A stretch of 13,575 nucleotides of DNA from Bacillota bacterium. GTDB lineage: Bacteria; Bacillota; Clostridia; Peptostreptococcales; Anaerovoracaceae. The stretch spans positions 1-13,575 of the forward strand of contig JAEEIC010000248.1 in the NCBI GenBank assembly GCA_016281165.1. Direction: 5' to 3'. Made by a program: the position numbers and the translations under genes. This document shows, in pieces, positions 8,078-13,575 of the stretch. Within the stretch, counting starts at the first letter, position 1. Every line of letters begins with the position of its first letter. Below the pieces are notes generated by a model. That model worked only from the letters and a program-made list of their open reading frames with translations, was not told the origin of the DNA and ran no database searches.

Positions 8078-8740
8078 ATGGACAGGAGCATATTGCGAAG
8101 ATGCCCGCTCTTTAAGGGACTTAAGGACGCGGAGCTCGAAAGGGCCCTCGCCTTTTTTGACGCGCGGGAAAGGGTCTGCGCCAGGGGCGAAGTCCTCAAC
8201 AGACCGGGGGAGCCTCTGAGACGCTTCGGCCTCGTGCTCTCGGGCAGCATAATGGTCTTCATGGACGATTTCGACGGCAACAGCCTGCTCATGGCCAGCG
8301 TGACCCCCGGCGTCACCTTCGGGGAATCTCTCTGCTTTCTGGGGATCGACGCCCAGGTGCGCATAATGTGCGCCTCCGACGGGGCCATCCTCACCCTCGA
8401 TCCCTCGCGTCTCAAGGACTGCGCCACGCATACGGACGCCTTCGAGGCCTCGCTCTGCGTCAGGTTCACCTCCATGCTGGCGGAAAGAGCCCTCGCCCTC
8501 AACGACAGGATACAGGTGCTGAGAAAGAAGACCATCAGGGAAAAGGTCGTGACCCTGCTCTCGCAGTACAGCGCCAAGGGGAGCGGAAAAGTGGAGCTCC
8601 CCTACAACAGGGAGGCCATGGCGATATATCTGGGCGTCAACCAGAGCGCCCTCTCAAGAGAGCTCTCGAGGATGCAGGACGAGGGTATCATCAGCTTCAG
8701 CGGATCCCGCTTCATGATCGAGCAGGCGGCGAAGGAATAA
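8078..8740 (+). CDS. Crp/Fnr-family transcriptional regulator (copy 1)
   Basis: A 220-residue DNA-binding activator of the Crp/Fnr superfamily. An N-terminal cyclic-nucleotide-type beta-roll (about 10-110) is followed by a dimerisation helix (about 122-150) and a C-terminal winged helix-turn-helix (about 174-210) with recognition helix NQSALSRELSRM (188-199). The beta-roll has FGESLCFLGIDAQVRI where CAP has its GE...RS phosphate-binding loop; the Arg-Ser pair is absent, so cAMP is an unlikely ligand. There is no Fnr-type cysteine cluster. The ATG at 8078 is chosen over an open frame reaching 7763 because it matches copy 2 from residue 1 and has AAAGGAGG 5 nt upstream. It shares about 145 of 210 ungapped residues (69%) with the protein at 12414. 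The likely target is the palindrome at 8818 and its twin at 13185. Effector unknown. Confidence 0.9.
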   Translation: MDRSILRRCPLFKGLKDAELERALAFFDARERVCARGEVLNRPGEPLRRFGLVLSGSIMVFMDDFDGNSLLMASVTPGVTFGESLCFLGIDAQVRIMCASDGAILTLDPSRLKDCATHTDAFEASLCVRFTSMLAERALALNDRIQVLRKKTIREKVVTLLSQYSAKGSGKVELPYNREAMAIYLGVNQSALSRELSRMQDEGIISFSGSRFMIEQAAKE

Positions 8741-8817
8741 AGGCGCTTCGGCGTGACCTCCGCAAAATTTAGCAAAAATAGTGATTTATACGAAAATATT
8801 CTCTAATAAATACCGCG

Positions 8818-8858
8818 TTGCATCTGCAATGTACTTATTCCCTCCCCGAATATATATT
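8818..8858 (+). promoter_or_regulatory. Operator TTGCA-N2-TGCAA and class II-type promoter before lipoprotein gene 1
   Basis: The palindrome TTGCATCTGCAA is at 8818-8829 and the -10 box TATATT at 8853-8858. The -35 position (8830-8835) reads TGTACT, far from consensus, which suits an activator-dependent promoter. The predicted start is 8865, so the palindrome centre falls at -41.5, the standard class II site for Crp/Fnr activators. The promoter before the second lipoprotein has the same palindrome arms at the same 35-bp distance, with the two centre bases inverted (TC versus GA). The sequence upstream of the palindrome is AT-rich and not conserved between the copies. Confidence 0.75.
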
Positions 8859-8864
8859 CTTCTT

Positions 8865-8876
8865 GGTCATGAGACC
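8865..8876 (+). promoter_or_regulatory. 5'-terminal hairpin of the lipoprotein 1 mRNA
   Basis: GGTC (8865-8868), loop ATGA, GACC (8873-8876). Its first base is the transcription start predicted independently from the -10 box. The ribosome site GGAAAGGA (8877-8884) follows with no gap. In copy 2 the equivalent hairpin keeps the stem while changing one pair (T-A to C-G). This suggests a selected RNA structure that may stabilise the mRNA or tune initiation. Confidence 0.5.
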
Positions 8877-8892
8877 GGAAAGGATATATACC

Positions 8893-10026
8893 ATGAAAAA
8901 GACACTTAAAATGACTTCCCTGCTCCTCGCCCTCTGCCTCGTCCTGGCCCTTTTCGCGGGCTGCGGAGAAAAGAAGGAAGAGCCCGCCGCCCAGCCGGCC
9001 CCCGCGCAGAGCGCCGAGAGCAAGACCGAAGAGAACAAGACCGAGAGCGGCGCCCCCAAAGCGCCCGAGACCGATAAGACCGAAGAAAAGAAGGAAGAGA
9101 CACAGCCCGCCGCTCCCGCCGAGCCCGAAAAGGCTGTCGAGATAAACGTCGGCGTCCTCAAGGGACCCACCGGCATGGGCGCCGTAAAGCTCATGGACGA
9201 TTCCGAGAGCGGAGTCTATCCCGACTATCACTTCACCCTGACCGCCGAGCCCACCGACATCGTCGCCAGGCTCTCCAACGGAGATCTTCAGATCGGCGCC
9301 CTCCCCACCAACCTCGCCGCCAACCTGTATAACAAGACGAACGGCAACGTCAGGGTCATCGCCCTCAACTGCCTGGGCGTGCTCTACGTGCTCGAGAACG
9401 GCGACAGCGTCAAGACTCCCGCGGACCTCGCCGGCAGGACCATCTGGTGCAACGGTCAGGGCAGCAACCCCGAGTACATGATCAACTACATCATCAGGAA
9501 GGCCGGTCTGGAGCCCGGAAAGGACGTCGACGTCCAGTTCGGCGAAGCCGGCGACATCTCCGCGAAGATGATCTCCGGCGAGATCGACCTCTGCATGCTG
9601 CCGGTCCCCGCCGCCACCGCCATCCTCATCAAGAACCAGGACGTCAGGAGCGCCCTCGACGTGGCCGCCGAGTACGAGAAGGCCGCAAGCGACGGCAGCG
9701 TCCTCACCATGGGCTGCCTCGCCGCCAGGACCGACTTCATCGAAGCCCATCCCGAAGCGGTGGCCGATTTCCTCGCCCGCTACGAGAGCACCGTCGGGTT
9801 CGTAAAGGACAACACTCAGGACGCCGCCGAGCTGGTCGCCAAATACGAGATCACCGGCAATGCCCAGATCGCGGCCAAAGCCCTGCCCGACGCCGGCATC
9901 GTCTGCATCACCGGCGAAGAGCTGAGACCTTCTCTTGAGGGCTACCTCCAGGTGATGTTCGACGCCAACCCCGCTTCCGTAGGCGGAGCGATGCCCGGAG
10001 ACGATTTCTACTACGCAGGAAAATAG
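8893..10026 (+). CDS. ABC importer substrate-binding lipoprotein, NMT1/SsuA-like (copy 1)
   Basis: Extracellular solute-binding protein of an ABC importer, 377 residues. Residues 1-24 form a lipoprotein signal peptide with lipobox FAGC (Cys24). Residues 25-81 are a flexible linker rich in Glu, Lys, Thr, Ala and Pro. The binding domain begins VEINVGVLKGPTGMGAVKLM and runs through NGDLQIGALPTNLAANLYN, NCLGVLYVLENG and GEIDLCMLPVP. This layout fits the NMT1/THI5/SsuA-TauA class (nitrate, sulfonate, taurine or pyrimidine-type ligands), but I cannot name the ligand. The ATG at 8893 is set by the signal peptide and the ribosome site at 8877. The frame reads open back to 8818, but that region is the operator. 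The permease gene starts 29 bp downstream. Confidence 0.9.
   Translation: MKKTLKMTSLLLALCLVLALFAGCGEKKEEPAAQPAPAQSAESKTEENKTESGAPKAPETDKTEEKKEETQPAAPAEPEKAVEINVGVLKGPTGMGAVKLMDDSESGVYPDYHFTLTAEPTDIVARLSNGDLQIGALPTNLAANLYNKTNGNVRVIALNCLGVLYVLENGDSVKTPADLAGRTIWCNGQGSNPEYMINYIIRKAGLEPGKDVDVQFGEAGDISAKMISGEIDLCMLPVPAATAILIKNQDVRSALDVAAEYEKAASDGSVLTMGCLAARTDFIEAHPEAVADFLARYESTVGFVKDNTQDAAELVAKYEITGNAQIAAKALPDAGIVCITGEELRPSLEGYLQVMFDANPASVGGAMPGDDFYYAGK
9110..9242 (+). repeat. 133-bp exact direct repeat, internal copy
   Basis: Identical base for base to 13443-13575 (offset 4333). It starts inside the linker of the lipoprotein (…APAEPEK) and covers the first part of the binding domain. The base before it differs between copies (G versus T). 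The right end is set by the contig end, so the true repeat may be longer. Confidence 0.97.
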
Positions 10027-10055
10027 AAGGAAAAACTAAAGGAAACTGATATCAG

Positions 10056-10850
10056 ATGAGCAGGAAGAGCCGCGGCGAAAATAAAATACTCAAAGGCGCG
10101 GCCGTCCTGCTCTTCTGGCTTTTTGTCTGGGCTCTCGCGGCCCGCGCGGTCGGTCAGGAGATACTGATCCCCTCTCCATTAGTCGTGATGGAGCATCTGG
10201 CTGCCATCGTGAGCGGAAAGGACTTCCTCCCCACCGTCGGGACCTCCCTTCTGCGCATAATCTGCGGCTTCGCCGCCGGCTGCGCCGCGGGCACCCTCCT
10301 GGCCGTCCTCTGCAGCGCCTCTTCCGTATTGAGAGCCCTGCTGACCCCGGCCGTCAGGATCGTGAGCTCGGTCCCGGTGACCAGCTTCATAATCCTGGTC
10401 ATGCTCTGGATCAAGTACACCTACGTGCCGGTCTTCATCGCCGCCCTGCTGGTCGCGCCCATACTCTTCGGCAACGTCTCCGAAGGTATCAGGGCCACAG
10501 ACCCGGGCCTTCTTGAGGTCGCGGGGATCTACGGCTTCGGCCGCTTCAAGACCTTAAGATATCTCTACATCCCTTCGGTCATGCCCTATTTCTACTCGGG
10601 CTCCGTGACCGGAGCGGGCCTCGCCTGGAAGGCGGGCATCGCCGCCGAGGTCCTGACCCTGCCCAAAAAGGCGATAGGAAGCGGCATGTACTATTCCAAG
10701 CTCTACCTCGAGACCGCCGACCTCTTCGCCTGGACCATCATCGTCGTCGTCTTCAGCATGCTCATCAGCAGGCTGCTCGAAGGCCTCATGAAAAAGAAAG
10801 CGGCCCCCGGGAAGGCAGCCGAAGCGAAAGGAGACTCTGATGAAGCTTGA
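10056..10850 (+). CDS. ABC importer permease, SsuC/TauC-like
   Basis: Inner-membrane permease, 264 residues with about six hydrophobic segments. Typical features of the nitrate/sulfonate/taurine permease family are the early ILIPSPLVVMEHL motif (about 36-48) and the coupling loop DPGLLEVAGIYGFGRFKTLRY, broken here around GIYGFG, followed by YIPSVMPYFYSG and LAWKAGIAAEVL. The ATG at 10056 has an AAAGGAAAC ribosome site about 10 nt upstream. It lies 29 bp after the lipoprotein gene and overlaps the ATPase gene by 11 bp, so all three form an operon from the 8818-8858 promoter. The C-terminus is hydrophilic (KKKAAPGKAAEAKGDSDEA). It needs an ATPase partner, and the adjacent one is broken. Confidence 0.9.
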   Translation: MSRKSRGENKILKGAAVLLFWLFVWALAARAVGQEILIPSPLVVMEHLAAIVSGKDFLPTVGTSLLRIICGFAAGCAAGTLLAVLCSASSVLRALLTPAVRIVSSVPVTSFIILVMLWIKYTYVPVFIAALLVAPILFGNVSEGIRATDPGLLEVAGIYGFGRFKTLRYLYIPSVMPYFYSGSVTGAGLAWKAGIAAEVLTLPKKAIGSGMYYSKLYLETADLFAWTIIVVVFSMLISRLLEGLMKKKAAPGKAAEAKGDSDEA

Positions 10851-11187
10851 GAACATCTCCAAGAGCTTCGGAAGCAAGCTCGTCCTCAACCGCGTGAGCG
10901 CGGAGTTCACGGAAGGCGTGACCTGCCTCACCGGCCCTAGCGGCTGCGGCAAGACCACCCTCCTTCGCGTGATCGCGGGGCTCGAGACCGCGGACAGCGG
11001 CGTTTTGAAGGACCGTCCGCGCCTGGGATCTTTTTCCGGGCGCCAGCGTCCCCTATCTGCCGTAGAGGGCGTAGGCGTTTTCGCTCAGGACCATGGCCGC
11101 CGTCTTTTCCGCGTCCTTCAAAGATATGAAGTCCAGCTCCGCATAGTCGCTCATGACCTTTTCCAGCGATCTCTTGGCAGCTTTTGA
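10840..11187 (+). pseudogene. ABC importer ATP-binding protein, truncated after Walker A
   Basis: The frame starts as a normal SsuB-like ATPase: MKLENISKSFGSKLVLN, then Walker A GPSGCGKTT and LLRVIAGLETADSG, up to about base 11010. From there it no longer resembles an ATPase. The remaining open frame (to 11187) runs antisense into the amidohydrolase gene, whose stop is at 11053. The Q-loop, LSGGQ signature, Walker B and H-loop are all missing: about 57 of an expected 240 or so residues remain. The ATG has a GGAGAC site upstream and overlaps the permease by 11 bp. It is either a genuine deletion/rearrangement breakpoint (near 11010-11052) or a misjoined assembly. As written it cannot hydrolyse ATP. 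Confidence 0.82.
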
Positions 11188-12207
11188 GGCGAGCCAGACC
11201 ATCTCGCAGTACCAGTGCTGTCCCGTGCCCAGCATGATCTTGTCGTGGGGAGCGATGGACAGAGCGTCGCGGAGCAGATCGGGGAGCAGATAAGCCTGCC
11301 AGAGCTGAGTCTGGGAAAGATCGATATACACGTTGGGGAAATTATAGGCCATCCAGGCCGCGCTGCGGCTCATGGGGAAGCTCCCGTGGATAAATACGAT
11401 CTTCGAAGCCCGGTACCGATCGTCGTCGAGGAAGGGAGCCATGAGCAGAGGATCCAGGGAACTGACAGCTGTATCGCCCTTGAAGCCGGTGGTGCCGGTG
11501 TGCAGATGGACGGGAAGCCCGATCTCTCCTGCAAGCTCAAGAAGGTGACCGAACATGGCGTAATAGACGGTCCTCATGGCCTCGGGATCGCGGGCCTTTG
11601 CCTTTTCAAAGGCAGCCTCAGCCTCCCCGTCCGAGACGGATCGGGCGCCGAATCCGCATTTTTCTCCTATGTGGCCCTTAAGGCCGGCGAAACCCTCTTC
11701 CTTTGCCTTCCTTACCCTCGCGAGAAGAGCCTCTGTCAGATCGCCAAAGGTCGGGGCGGTATCCAGCAGCCTGAAATACTCGTCCTCATAGCGGAAAAGA
11801 CGGTAGACCCTGCAGGGAAAGCAGCCTTCTATGCCGCTGTCCATCGGCTCCGCCGCGTCCAGCATGCAGCCGGTGATGTTCTCGTCCTCAAACAGTAGCC
11901 TTGTATATGCAGCCAGAGCCTCGGGAGTTTTCGTCATCGAATTTCTGAGCTCCGCTGCAGCTTCCAGGGTCTCGTCACAGCCGAACTTCCTGTGCATCTC
12001 GTGGAGCAGATACTTGATGACCGACTGCCGCCTCAGGTGCCGGACAGCTTCCGGGGAGACGCCGGGCTTTCCGTCCTTGTCCTTTATATCCCTGACTCCG
12101 TGATAGTAATTGACTGCGAACTCCTCCGGTGTGACCTTGAGCCTGTCGGTAAAAAGAAGATGGGTATGATCGTCAAAATACTCGTATCCGCTGAAATCGA
12201 ATCTCAT
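11053..12207 (-). CDS. FluG-type amidohydrolase-family protein, atypical active site
   Basis: A 384-residue TIM-barrel protein resembling the amidohydrolase (Amidohydro_2) domain found at the N-terminus of fungal FluG. Seen: the metal motif DDHTHLL (His14, His16), GLKGH (Lys177), HLHTG (His234, His236), FIHGSFP (His274), NVYIDLSQ (293-299), and DKIMLGTGQHWYCE (322-335). In FluG-like proteins the last motif reads roughly K-L-x-F-S-T-D-G-H-W-x-P-E. Here the Asp position is Gly329, so a normally essential metal/catalytic residue is absent. Start at 12207 has AAGGAGG 9 nt upstream. It is divergent from the second regulator (206 bp) and converges on the broken ATPase. Substrate unknown; it could process what the importer brings in, but that is only suggested by position. 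Confidence 0.82.
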   Translation of the reverse strand: MRFDFSGYEYFDDHTHLLFTDRLKVTPEEFAVNYYHGVRDIKDKDGKPGVSPEAVRHLRRQSVIKYLLHEMHRKFGCDETLEAAAELRNSMTKTPEALAAYTRLLFEDENITGCMLDAAEPMDSGIEGCFPCRVYRLFRYEDEYFRLLDTAPTFGDLTEALLARVRKAKEEGFAGLKGHIGEKCGFGARSVSDGEAEAAFEKAKARDPEAMRTVYYAMFGHLLELAGEIGLPVHLHTGTTGFKGDTAVSSLDPLLMAPFLDDDRYRASKIVFIHGSFPMSRSAAWMAYNFPNVYIDLSQTQLWQAYLLPDLLRDALSIAPHDKIMLGTGQHWYCEMVWLASKAAKRSLEKVMSDYAELDFISLKDAEKTAAMVLSENAYALYGR

Positions 12208-12253
12208 CAGCCGTTTCCTCCTTCGTCATGCCTGCCCGATATTGTTTTCGTTA

Positions 12254-12262
12254 ATTATATCA
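12254..12262 (-). promoter_or_regulatory. Extended -10 box of the amidohydrolase gene
   Basis: On the minus strand TGATATAAT (12262-12254) is a perfect extended -10 element, with a predicted start near 12247 and a leader of about 40 nt. No good -35 is visible 16-18 bp upstream (AGCGAA at 17 bp). The rest of the 206-bp divergent gap (12208-12413) holds only this and the regulator 2 promoter. Confidence 0.6.
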
Positions 12263-12348
12263 TATCATAATAAGCTTTCGCTTTTTGTCTGTAAAAGATA
12301 CATTTGGTATCGCCCGATGGGCCGGACAGGCGGTAAAAAAGCCCGATG

Positions 12349-12377
12349 TTGCGGCATTGGCCCGCTTCTGTTATCAT
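12349..12377 (+). promoter_or_regulatory. Predicted promoter of Crp/Fnr regulator gene 2
   Basis: TTGCGG (12349-12354), a 17-bp spacer and TATCAT (12372-12377) with extended TG (TGTTATCAT), identical in elements and spacing to the promoter at 8024-8052. The predicted start is near 12384. No TTGCA-N2-TGCAA site is present, so direct autoregulation through that operator is not indicated. Confidence 0.68.
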
Positions 12378-12413
12378 CTAACAGTACCATCGATGCGGGG
12401 GAGGTAAAGCACT

Positions 12414-13067
12414 TTGGACAGGGATATCCTAAGAAAATGCGCCCTTTTCAGGGACCTTGACGACAGCGGCCTCGACCGCGCCCTCGCCTTTTTCAGAGCG
12501 TCCGAAAGGCACTTCAGAAAGGGAGACGCCATCAACGAACCGGGAAGACCTCTCAGGAGATTCGGCCTGGTCCTGTCGGGTAACATAATGGTTTTTATGG
12601 ACGACTTCGACGGAAACAGACAGCTGATGGCCAGCGTCATGCCCGGATCGACTTTCGGAGAATCCCTGTGCTTTCTGGGTATCGACGCCCAGGTCAGGAT
12701 CGAGAGCGTAACGGATTCGGCCGTCCTGGAGCTGGACGCGGAGCCGGTCAGAACGCCTGCCCTGAAGGAAGACGCGGCGGAAGCCGATCTTCGCAGGAGG
12801 TTCACCGCCATGCTCGCCGAGAGGACCCTCGCCATGAACGACAGGATCCAGATACTCAGCAAGCCCGCCATAAGAGAAAAGGTGATCACCCTTCTTTCCC
12901 AATACAGGGCGTCGCCCGGAGAGACCGTGGAACTGCCCTTCGGCAGGGAAGCCATGGCCAAGTATCTGGGAGTAAATCAGAGCGCCCTGTCCAGGGAGCT
13001 GTCAAGGATGCAGGATGAAGGCATTATATCATTCAAAGGGCGGAGATTCACGGTCTGCAGCCGCTGA
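12414..13067 (+). CDS. Crp/Fnr-family transcriptional regulator (copy 2)
   Basis: A 217-residue paralogue of the regulator at 8078, aligning without gaps over 210 residues. The start is a TTG at 12414: it aligns with the ATG of copy 1 (MDR-ILR-C-LF) and has GGGGGAGG 9 nt upstream. Core effector-pocket segments (GLVLSG-IMVFMDDFDGN, FGESLCFLGIDAQVRI) and the recognition helix NQSALSRELSRM (188-199) are identical to copy 1. Divergence concentrates at 31-40 and 97-127, the end of the beta-roll and the lead into the dimerisation helix, and at the C-terminal tail. The same DNA target is therefore expected, with possible change in signal response or dimer partner. It lies 191 bp before the second lipoprotein gene. 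Confidence 0.9.
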   Translation: MDRDILRKCALFRDLDDSGLDRALAFFRASERHFRKGDAINEPGRPLRRFGLVLSGNIMVFMDDFDGNRQLMASVMPGSTFGESLCFLGIDAQVRIESVTDSAVLELDAEPVRTPALKEDAAEADLRRRFTAMLAERTLAMNDRIQILSKPAIREKVITLLSQYRASPGETVELPFGREAMAKYLGVNQSALSRELSRMQDEGIISFKGRRFTVCSR

Positions 13068-13184
13068 AACAGGCGGAGATCTGCCATATGCCGGGTCAGG
13101 ATCAAAGTCCGTCATTATCGGTCTTTTCGAATTTCACGTCCTGTCCGAAACTTCGTGAATAAGTGAACAAAGCCGAAGATCCCG

Positions 13185-13225
13185 TTGCAGATGCAATATA
13201 CTTTTCCGGGTTTTCAGGGTATAGT
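13185..13225 (+). promoter_or_regulatory. Operator TTGCA-N2-TGCAA and class II-type promoter before lipoprotein gene 2
   Basis: The palindrome TTGCAGATGCAA is at 13185-13196 and the -10 box TATAGT at 13220-13225. The -35 position (13197-13202) reads TATACT. Spacing between palindrome and -10 is the same 35 bp as in copy 1, and the centre falls at -41.5 from the predicted start 13232. Conservation begins abruptly at the palindrome (CGTTGCA..TGCAAT.TACTT). The remaining gap upstream (13068-13184) shows no similarity to copy 1 and no clear terminator. Confidence 0.75.
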
Positions 13226-13231
13226 TTTTAT

Positions 13232-13243
13232 GGCCTTCGGGCC
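13232..13243 (+). promoter_or_regulatory. 5'-terminal hairpin of the lipoprotein 2 mRNA
   Basis: GGCC (13232-13235), loop TTCG, GGCC (13240-13243), that is a C(UUCG)G tetraloop, one of the most stable known. It begins at the predicted transcription start and is followed at once by GGAAAG. It is the structural equivalent of the hairpin at 8865-8876, with one compensatory pair change and a replaced loop. Confidence 0.5.
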
Positions 13244-13258
13244 GGAAAGAAATATATC

Positions 13259-13575
13259 ATGAAAACTATCAATAAAGCGATCTCACTTATCATAGTACTT
13301 GCAATGACCGCAGCCCTTCTTGCCGGATGCGGCGCCGCACCTCAGGCGCCCGCTGCGCAGAAGCCTGCCGAAGCTCCCGCTCAGGAAGCCAAACCCCAGG
13401 AGCCGGCCAAAACCAAAGGACCTGCCAAGGCCGAGGTGCCATCCGCTCCCGCCGAGCCCGAAAAGGCTGTCGAGATAAACGTCGGCGTCCTCAAGGGACC
13501 CACCGGCATGGGCGCCGTAAAGCTCATGGACGATTCCGAGAGCGGAGTCTATCCCGACTATCACTTCACCCTGAC
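13259..13575 (+). CDS. ABC importer substrate-binding lipoprotein (copy 2), cut by contig end
   Basis: Only the first 105 residues are present. The signal peptide has lipobox LAGC (Cys24, same position as copy 1). A linker of 46 residues (25-70) is rich in Ala, Pro, Lys and Gln, unlike the Glu/Thr-rich linker of copy 1. The binding domain starts VEINVGVLKGPTGMG at residue 71. From base 13443 on it is identical to copy 1 at nucleotide level, whereas signal peptide and linker have diverged strongly. The ATG at 13259 follows GGAAAG by 9 nt. Permease and ATPase genes are expected beyond the contig. The identical segment may be real (gene conversion) or a repeat collapse in assembly. Confidence 0.88.
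   Translation, partial: MKTINKAISLIIVLAMTAALLAGCGAAPQAPAAQKPAEAPAQEAKPQEPAKTKGPAKAEVPSAPAEPEKAVEINVGVLKGPTGMGAVKLMDDSESGVYPDYHFTL
13443..13575 (+). repeat. 133-bp exact direct repeat, terminal copy
   Basis: Identical to 9110-9242 and running to the last base of the contig. See the internal copy for its extent. Confidence 0.97.

Noticed and set aside
8741..8766. Possible terminator after regulator 1 (AGG-CGC-TTCG-GCG...CCT)
   Set aside because: The stem is only 3 bp plus an interrupted outer arm, and there is no T-tract directly after it.
8818..8892. Upstream TTG start for lipoprotein 1, giving 25 extra residues
   Set aside because: The TTG is part of the operator palindrome, the extension would hide the signal peptide inside the protein, and the ATG at 8893 has its own ribosome site and matches copy 2.
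11019..11043. Hairpin GCGCCTGG / CCGGGCGC as a terminator for the amidohydrolase gene or ATPase remnant
   Set aside because: The stem holds with one G-U pair, but no U-run follows on either strand (the T5 run is in the loop), so intrinsic termination is not supported.
13133..13159. Inverted repeat TTCACG-N15-CGTGAA upstream of operator 2 as a second regulator site
   Set aside because: Short arms, unusual spacing, and absent from the equivalent region of copy 1. It could be chance.
1..13575. CRISPR arrays, tRNA or rRNA genes, insertion sequences or toxin-antitoxin genes
   Set aside because: No regularly spaced repeats, tRNA-like cloverleafs, transposase motifs or terminal inverted repeats were seen. 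The only repeats are those of the duplicated module.

Overview
The window looks like one complete short contig from a GC-rich anaerobic bacterium, most likely a member of the Bacillota (Clostridia-like). This rests on the clostridial style of PotA, EtfB and the RluA-type enzyme, on lipoprotein substrate-binding proteins behind strong Shine-Dalgarno sites, and on frequent AGG and ATA codons. No marker gene fixes the taxon, and Synergistota is not excluded. Both ends look technical. Bases 1-28 are a degraded Illumina adapter. The last 133 bases repeat an internal stretch exactly, as expected where an assembler stops in a repeat.

Left half (29-7923, all minus strand): one tightly packed run read right to left, consisting of nadK, an RluA-family pseudouridine synthase, potA, potB, potC, potD, a GlcD/D-lactate-dehydrogenase-like FAD oxidase, and etfB (cut by the contig end). 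Junctions are 4-bp overlaps, a 29-bp overlap, or gaps of 0-24 bp, so a single operon from a promoter near 7969-7997 is plausible. It joins NADP supply, RNA modification, polyamine import and an Etf-linked 2-hydroxyacid dehydrogenase.

Right half (7924-13575): two copies of a regulator/transporter module. Module 1 is a Crp/Fnr regulator (8078-8740), an operator-promoter, an NMT1/SsuA-like lipoprotein (8893-10026), an SsuC-like permease (10056-10850) and an ABC ATPase that breaks off just after Walker A (from 10840). Module 2 is a second Crp/Fnr regulator (12414-13067), the same operator-promoter, and the start of a second lipoprotein (13259 to the contig end). Between them, on the minus strand, lies a FluG-type amidohydrolase (11053-12207) that lacks the usual C-terminal active-site aspartate.

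The most interesting signal is regulatory. Both lipoprotein genes carry the palindrome TTGCA-N2-TGCAA exactly 35 bp before a -10 box, so its centre is at -41.5 (class II activator geometry). Both predicted transcripts start at the first base of a 4-bp hairpin with a compensatory base-pair change. The two regulators have identical recognition helices. I infer a duplicated, probably self-contained regulon: a Crp/Fnr-type activator switching on an importer for an unidentified small molecule. The first importer appears to have lost its motor subunit.
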